9,392 nucleotides of DNA from Desulfoplanes sp. (GTDB lineage: Bacteria; Desulfobacterota; Desulfovibrionia; Desulfovibrionales; Desulfomicrobiaceae). Location: assembly GCA_028708105.1 (NCBI GenBank), contig JAQVZR010000040.1, positions 1 to 9,392 of the forward strand, given 5' to 3'. This document shows, in pieces, positions 5,754 through 9,392 of this stretch (position 1 is its first letter; every line of letters begins with the position of its first letter). The notes beneath the pieces were generated by a model. It did not search any database. It saw only the letters and a program-made list of their open reading frames with translations, and was not told where the DNA came from. Both the position numbers and the translations under genes were made by a program.

Positions 5754-6043
5754 CCCCCTTTTTCACAATCTTCTCTGTTACGGCGTAGAAGGACCATTGA
5801 TATACAATCGGCCTCGCACTTTACATGTTTTGGCATTGCGGAACGTCTTTTCCACGACCTATTCATCATCGCGCTCCCTGTGTTTTTCCTTCTCACAGCA
5901 GGCGGATACGCACACACTGCAACATGCCGTACGCCTTCAACAAAAAATGTATCTTACCGCGATGTTCACGCAAAAACATGCGATAATCGCCATAAAAACC
6001 ATATCAATCTAGCACGCTGCAATTAATCAATAAATCAATATTA

Positions 6044-6059
6044 CGTGAAAAATATCACA
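6044..6059. promoter_or_regulatory. Candidate CRP/FNR-family operator upstream of nuo
   Basis: CGTGA-AAAATA-TCACA (6044-6059) matches the CRP-type consensus TGTGA-N6-TCACA at nine of ten defined positions. It overlaps the region just upstream of a possible -10 (TATATT, 6061-6066), which would place it for repression if that promoter is real. Which regulator binds is unknown; sulfate reducers carry several CRP/FNR-type proteins. Confidence 0.4.
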
Positions 6060-6234
6060 TTATATTTTACTCCGCGTCTTTCCCGTAGGAATTCCCCCTC
6101 AATACAAAGTTATTTTTTTCTCATTTTTGCAATCTAAAATTTTCATGGATAAAAGAGCGATCTCAGCCTGAACTAGACTGGATGTGTATAAGTATATACG
6201 CGATCATATCTTCCATTCAACAGGACAAGCTGAC

Positions 6235-6281
6235 CTTTAGTCGATTAAATCTACCATTTTTTAGGTAGGTCGAGGTTAAAG
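6235..6281 (+). promoter_or_regulatory. Segmented stem-loop in the nuo leader
   Basis: Three properly nested pairings can form in the leader RNA: CTTTA (6235-6239) with TAAAG (6277-6281), TCGA (6241-6244) with TCGA (6270-6273), and CTACC (6251-6255) with GGTAG (6264-6268). The apical loop holds six U residues. It ends 42 bases before the nuoA ATG and is not a terminator. The helices are short and separated by internal loops, so the structure is tentative. Confidence 0.3.
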
Positions 6282-6323
6282 CTTACGCTGCGTTTCATCT
6301 CCAGATACAGGAGCACGTATCCA

Positions 6324-6704
6324 ATGGTTTTCAACTGGTTTCACCTAGCCCTTATCGTTCTTCTTCTGGCCGGGGTTCTCTTTGCCATAGGAGCATTGCT
6401 CGTTCCCTTTTTCCTGGCTCCCAAAGCCAGGGGGGGAGCCATGGCTTTGCCCTACGAGTGTGGCATGCGGCCACAGGGCAGTGCATGGGGCAGTTTCAAT
6501 ATCAATTATTATTTTTACGCCCTCATTTTCTTAGCCTTTGATGTCGACGTGCTCTACCTCTTCCCTGCGGCCGTCATCTACCCCAAAACTGTCGGCTGGT
6601 TTCCCTTTGCGGAAATCGTCATCTTTCTGTCCGTCCTTGGGGCGGCCATCCTATATTTCTACAAAAAAGGTGTTTTCACATGGCCCCGAAAGATCAACGT
6701 ATAG
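6324..6704 (+). CDS. nuoA: NADH-quinone oxidoreductase (complex I) subunit A
   Basis: The 126-residue membrane protein has three predicted helices (about 7-31, 62-82, 92-112) and matches NuoA/ND3. The loop after helix 1 has the family motif PYECGMRP (43-50) with Cys46; in complex I this loop lies by the quinone chamber. Helix 2 has [10 protein letters not shown] (72-81), where the usual FDVE has Asp75 in place of Glu, keeping the negative charge. It forms part of the membrane arm next to NuoH and the quinone site and has no redox cofactor itself. ATG 6324 is preceded by AGGAG (6309-6313) with a 10-base gap, longer than ideal. Its last 25 bases overlap nuoB. It is the first gene of the operon, behind a long non-coding leader. 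Confidence 0.95.
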   Translation: MVFNWFHLALIVLLLAGVLFAIGALLVPFFLAPKARGGAMALPYECGMRPQGSAWGSFNINYYFYALIFLAFDVDVLYLFPAAVIYPKTVGWFPFAEIVIFLSVLGAAILYFYKKGVFTWPRKINV

Positions 6705-7207
6705 GTCCCCTTACCTCAACGGTCGAACCGGCGCTTATGCCTTTCGTCCTGCCCAAAAAAGCTCTGGACGTATGCCGGGCCATGTCCCTGTGGCCAATGA
6801 CCTTTGGCCTGGCATGTTGCGCCATTGAGATGATGTCCGCAGGCATGGCACGATTTGATATGTCCCGATTCGGTGCCGAGGTTTTCAGGCCCTCCCCCCG
6901 ACAGGCCGATCTGATGATCGTTGCCGGGACCATTACCAAAAAAATGGCTCCGGCCATCATCAAGCTTTATGAGCAGATGCCCGCACCGCGATATGTCATC
7001 GCCATGGGCAATTGCGCTATTTCCGGCGGTCCCTTTGCCTTTGAAGGAAACTATTCTGTTATTGAAGGGATGGATCTGATCATCCCCGTGGATGTCTATG
7101 TCCCGGGATGCCCCCCCCGCCCGGAAGGATTACTGGAAGGATTGTTCAAGCTGCAGGAAAAAATTACCGGTAAACGGTGGTGGCCCATGCCCAAGGAAGC
7201 AAAATAA
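6680..7207 (+). CDS. nuoB: Complex I subunit B, [4Fe-4S] cluster N2 subunit
   Basis: The 175-residue NuoB/PSST homologue carries the terminal cluster N2, which reduces quinone at the junction of the peripheral and membrane arms. Candidate ligands are Cys46-Cys47 in GLACCAIEM, Cys112 in MGNCAISGG and Cys144 in [10 protein letters not shown], so all four ligand positions are kept. [26 protein letters not shown] (58-83) and the C-terminal GLFKLQ region are also family-like. ATG 6680 has AAGGTG seven bases upstream and lies inside the end of nuoA (25-base overlap). The 16 or so residues before [13 protein letters not shown] are variable in the family, so the upstream start cannot be confirmed by conservation, but no later ATG fits as well. 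The TAA stop shares one base with the nuoC ATG. Confidence 0.95.
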   Translation: MAPKDQRIGPLTSTVEPALMPFVLPKKALDVCRAMSLWPMTFGLACCAIEMMSAGMARFDMSRFGAEVFRPSPRQADLMIVAGTITKKMAPAIIKLYEQMPAPRYVIAMGNCAISGGPFAFEGNYSVIEGMDLIIPVDVYVPGCPPRPEGLLEGLFKLQEKITGKRWWPMPKEAK

Positions 7208-7734
7208 TGAAAGACTGGATACCTGCCGAATGGCTCAAGGATGTGGAATCCTTTGACCTGGCAGCATGTAAAAACGAGGCCACGGGAACGAAATGGAACC
7301 TCTTTCTCCAGCACCAGCGGTTGCGCAAAGCAGCCCGGGCGTTGTTTGATGCTGGCTATTTTCTGGAAGACATCACTGGCATGGATGGCAAAGAGGGCAT
7401 TGAGGTCATTTATCACTTCAACCAATACGAAAAGCCGTCCAGGGTCACCCTTCGCACGCTCATCGTGCACGAAAACCCCGAAATTCCGACCATCAGTGAT
7501 ATCATTCCGGCGGCAAACTGGCACGAACGTGAATGTTACGATTTTTTCGGAATAACGTTTACCGGCCATCCCAACCTGATCCCATTGCTCCTCCCGGACA
7601 ATTTTGGTTTTCATCCTTTGCTCAAAAAAGAGGATAAAAGAGTATCTCTCTTTGACTCTCTTTCCAATTGCCAGACCATCGGGGTCAAAGTCCCGTGCGT
7701 CGAAAGCCCTGAAAACCCCAGCGACAAGGAATAG
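7207..7734 (+). CDS. nuoC: Complex I subunit C (30-kDa subunit)
   Basis: The product has 175 residues and is the cofactor-free 30-kDa subunit of the peripheral arm, which packs against NuoD. The family signature is at about 106-133: HERECYDFFGITFTGHPNL followed by IPLLLPDN, and a PLLKKED segment comes next. The N-terminal alpha/beta part (1-95) is less conserved, as usual. ATG 7207 overlaps the nuoB TAA by one base and has AAGGAA eight bases upstream, inside nuoB; the in-frame ATG at 7177 would add ten residues without better support. NuoC and NuoD are separate genes here, unlike the fused NuoCD of E. coli. The tail after about residue 150 (DSLSNCQTIGVKVPC) is not a familiar family segment and may be lineage-specific. 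Confidence 0.93.
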   Translation: MKDWIPAEWLKDVESFDLAACKNEATGTKWNLFLQHQRLRKAARALFDAGYFLEDITGMDGKEGIEVIYHFNQYEKPSRVTLRTLIVHENPEIPTISDIIPAANWHERECYDFFGITFTGHPNLIPLLLPDNFGFHPLLKKEDKRVSLFDSLSNCQTIGVKVPCVESPENPSDKE

Positions 7735-7743
7735 TTACACGCC

Positions 7744-8889
7744 ATGAATTTTAATCTGGATGGAGATTTCTACTCCCGAAATTTTCAGCAGGGCCCGACT
7801 GAAAATACCATGATTCTCAATCTTGGTCCTCAGCATCCCTCGACCCACGGGGTATTGCGTGTGCTTGTAGAGATGGACGGAGAATACATCCTTCGCGCCG
7901 AACCCGTGCTTGGGTATCTGCACCGGATGCATGAAAAAATGGGCGAATCCAAAACCTACAATCAGTTCATCCCCAATATGGGCAGGGTGGATTATCTGCA
8001 CGCACTGGCCTGGAACTGGGCGTATGTAGGCGCAGTGGAACAGCTCATGGGTATCGAAGTCCCGGAACGGGCTGAATACGTCAGAGTCATCTCCTGTGAA
8101 CTGAACCGGATTATGTCTCACCTACTCTGGTGGGGAGCATACGTCATGGACCTCGGAGGATTCACTCCCATCCTGTATGCCTTTGACGACCGGGAACGAG
8201 CCCAGGATCTTTTACAGCGCATAACAGGCTCCCGCCTAACCTACAGCTCCTTCCGCATCGGTGGAGTGATCCAAGACATGGATGACATTTTTTTAGACGG
8301 GGTCAAAGCATTCTGTGCCCGCATGCCCGAACGGCTCAAAATGTATAAAAATCTTGTAACAGACAACTTCATTTTCAGAAAACGCTGTGAAGAGATTGGT
8401 GAGATACCCGTTGAAATGGCTAGAAAGTATGGGGCCACAGGGCCTGTACTGCGTGGCTCCGGTGTCGCCGATGATGTCCGCCGGGCCGAGCCCTATTCCA
8501 TCTACGACCGCTTTGATTTTTCCATACCCACCCAGGATACCACGGATGCCATGGGCCGATATCTGGTCCGTCTGGATGAAATCACCCAGAGCCTGGCCAT
8601 CATCACCCAGGCCGTCGATCAGTTGAGCGAAGGCCCCATCAGGGCCAAAGTTCCCAAAGTTATCAAACCTCCCAAAGGTGAGACCTATTTCGCCGTGGAA
8701 GGTGCCCGGGGCAAGATCGGGGTATTTTTGGTCAGCGACGGATCAAATGTGCCCTACAGAATCAAGCTGCGCTCCCCGTCCTTATCCAATCTGAGCCTTT
8801 TTTCCGAATGTGCCAAGGGATCGTTGCTGGCTGACGCCATCTCCATCCTTGGCAGTCTTGACCTTGTCATCCCGGAGATCGACCGATGA
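7744..8889 (+). CDS. nuoD: Complex I subunit D (49-kDa subunit)
   Basis: The 381-residue NuoD resembles the large subunit of NiFe hydrogenases but without metal-binding cysteine pairs, and it forms most of the quinone-binding cavity with NuoB. LNLGPQHPSTHGVLR (25-39) contains His35, and GRVDYL (80-85) contains Tyr84; by spacing these correspond to Thermus Nqo4 His38 and Tyr87, the quinone head-group ligands. Further family segments are SCELNRIMSHLLWWG near 117-131, RGSGVADDVRRAEPY near 238-252, and the C-terminal KGEIGVFL-like stretch (here ARGKIGVFLVSDGS) with IRLRSPS-like IKLRSPSLSNL. Glu of the usual GE(I/M)G is replaced by Lys. The start follows nuoC by nine bases; its nearest Shine-Dalgarno-like AAGGA (7726-7730) is 13 bases away, so coupling to nuoC may matter. 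The stop overlaps nuoH as ATGA. Confidence 0.95.
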   Translation: MNFNLDGDFYSRNFQQGPTENTMILNLGPQHPSTHGVLRVLVEMDGEYILRAEPVLGYLHRMHEKMGESKTYNQFIPNMGRVDYLHALAWNWAYVGAVEQLMGIEVPERAEYVRVISCELNRIMSHLLWWGAYVMDLGGFTPILYAFDDRERAQDLLQRITGSRLTYSSFRIGGVIQDMDDIFLDGVKAFCARMPERLKMYKNLVTDNFIFRKRCEEIGEIPVEMARKYGATGPVLRGSGVADDVRRAEPYSIYDRFDFSIPTQDTTDAMGRYLVRLDEITQSLAIITQAVDQLSEGPIRAKVPKVIKPPKGETYFAVEGARGKIGVFLVSDGSNVPYRIKLRSPSLSNLSLFSECAKGSLLADAISILGSLDLVIPEIDR

Positions 8890-9392
8890 TACCAACCATC
8901 CCCATGGAAATGCTACGGATTATTATTTTCACCGTGGCCATCATACTCTTCGTTTCTGTCAACGCCCTGCTCCTGGTATGGCTGGAACGGAAACTGGCCG
9001 GTCATTTTCAAGTCCGTCCGGGCCCCTTTGAAGTGGGTCCCCACGGGTTGCTTCAGACCGTATGCGACGGCTTAAAATTGATGGGTAAGCAGCTTGTTGC
9101 TCCGGCAGGTGCGGACAAACGCCTTTTCTGGGCTGCGCCGATTCTGGCATTTGCGCCAGCCTTTCTGTGCTTTTTGCCCATCCCTTTTGGGCCCCATCTT
9201 TTAGGCATGGACTTTGAGACCGGCGTCATCCTCATCCTGGCCTTCACGAGTTTGGGCGTACTGGCTACGATCCTGGCCGGCTGGGGCTCCAACAATAAAT
9301 TTTCCTTACTGGGTGCATCCCGAGCCGTGTCCCAGGCGGTGGCCTATGAAGTTCCCTTGCTGATTACCGTCCTTGGGGTTGTCATGTATTCG
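8886..9392 (+). CDS. nuoH: Complex I subunit H, N-terminal 169 residues (partial, runs off right edge)
   Basis: The frame from ATG 8886 stays open for 169 codons to the window end. NuoH/ND1 is the membrane subunit that joins the peripheral arm and lines the quinone entrance. A first helix lies at about 10-31, followed by WLERKLAGHFQVRPGPFEVG (32-51), GLLQTVCDGLKLMGK (54-68) with Asp61 at the place of E. coli Asp63, helices near 83-100 and 113-131, then GWGSNNKFSLLGASR (132-146) and AYEV (153-156). The usual Lys-Glu after the DxxK segment reads Lys68-Gln69. ATG overlaps the nuoD stop by four bases and has GGAG (8874-8877) eight bases upstream. It directly follows nuoD; nuoE, nuoF and nuoG are not between them. 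The remaining half of the gene lies beyond the window. Confidence 0.93.
   Translation, partial: MIPTIPMEMLRIIIFTVAIILFVSVNALLLVWLERKLAGHFQVRPGPFEVGPHGLLQTVCDGLKLMGKQLVAPAGADKRLFWAAPILAFAPAFLCFLPIPFGPHLLGMDFETGVILILAFTSLGVLATILAGWGSNNKFSLLGASRAVSQAVAYEVPLLITVLGVVMYS

Larger units (their letters stand above)
5754..6323 (+). other. Intergenic region and probable long 5' leader of the nuo operon
   Basis: These 570 bases lie between tetR and nuoA. The TTG-started frame at 5797-6012 shows no recognisable feature and is not called. Present are a GCGAT-A-ATCGC palindrome (5980-5990), a tandem AATCAATA duplication (6025-6040), a CRP/FNR-like dyad (6044-6059) and a segmented stem-loop (6235-6281). Candidate -10 boxes TATATT (6061-6066) and TAAAAT (6135-6140) are seen, but neither has a good -35, so the operon promoter is not fixed. 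If either is used, the leader exceeds 180 bases. Confidence 0.55.

Noticed and set aside
5980..5990. GCGAT-A-ATCGC palindrome upstream of nuo
   Set aside because: Too short to be significant on its own and no promoter element is placed around it.
5797..6012. 71-codon frame with a TTG start after an AGAAGGA
   Set aside because: Spacing to the TTG is only about three bases, composition is not gene-like and no motif is recognised.
6025..6040. Tandem AATCAATA duplication considered as an FNR-type site
   Set aside because: It is a direct, not inverted, repeat and lacks the TTGAT-N4-ATCAA dyad.
1..9392. CRISPR array, tRNA, rRNA or transposase gene
   Set aside because: Looked for; no regularly spaced repeats, no tRNA-like T-loop/acceptor pattern, no rRNA-like segment and no transposase frame were seen.

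Overview
The window looks like chromosomal DNA of an anaerobic, probably sulfate-reducing bacterium of the Desulfobacterota (Desulfovibrionales-like). This is an inference from gene content: a partial TmcD-like protein, a stand-alone FmdE-domain protein with a C-terminal zinc ribbon, and a nuo operon that runs nuoA-B-C-D directly into nuoH. No species can be named from the sequence alone.

Left part (1-3320). The 5' end of a TmcD-like beta-propeller gene runs off the left edge on the minus strand, with a good promoter in front of it. About 930 bases without a convincing gene follow; they hold small repeats and inverted repeats. Next is a two-gene minus-strand operon, fetA-fetB, joined by an ATGA overlap and encoding an ABC transporter of the FetAB (YbbL/YbbM) iron-export type. 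It is divergent from a plus-strand FmdE-family gene; the 151-base gap between them carries a clear promoter for fmdE centred on a perfect AT palindrome.

Middle part (3283-5753). A strong hairpin terminator separates fmdE from a convergent minus-strand outer-membrane FadL/OmpP1-type porin gene. The porin gene is divergent from a TetR-family regulator across about 550 bases. That gap holds a cluster of overlapping palindromes and a 199-bp element made of nested inverted repeats (4957-5155). The element ends six bases before the tetR Shine-Dalgarno sequence, so the proximal tetR promoter and operator probably lie inside it. The pairing suggests a TetR-controlled uptake function for a hydrophobic substrate, but the ligand cannot be read from the sequence.

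Right part (5754-9392). A 570-base non-coding leader carries a CRP/FNR-like palindrome and a segmented stem-loop. It precedes nuoA, nuoB, nuoC, nuoD and the first 169 codons of nuoH, all on the plus strand and tightly packed or overlapping. These encode part of the quinone-reducing and membrane arms of respiratory complex I. NuoB keeps four candidate N2-cluster cysteines and NuoD keeps the quinone-pocket His and Tyr. The nuoEFG genes (NADH-oxidising module) are absent from their usual place between nuoD and nuoH, so this may be an 11-subunit enzyme fed by another donor such as ferredoxin; this needs the rest of the operon to settle.

The least explained parts are the 199-bp nested inverted-repeat element upstream of tetR and the gene-free left intergenic region. 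I see no CRISPR array, transposase gene, tRNA or rRNA.
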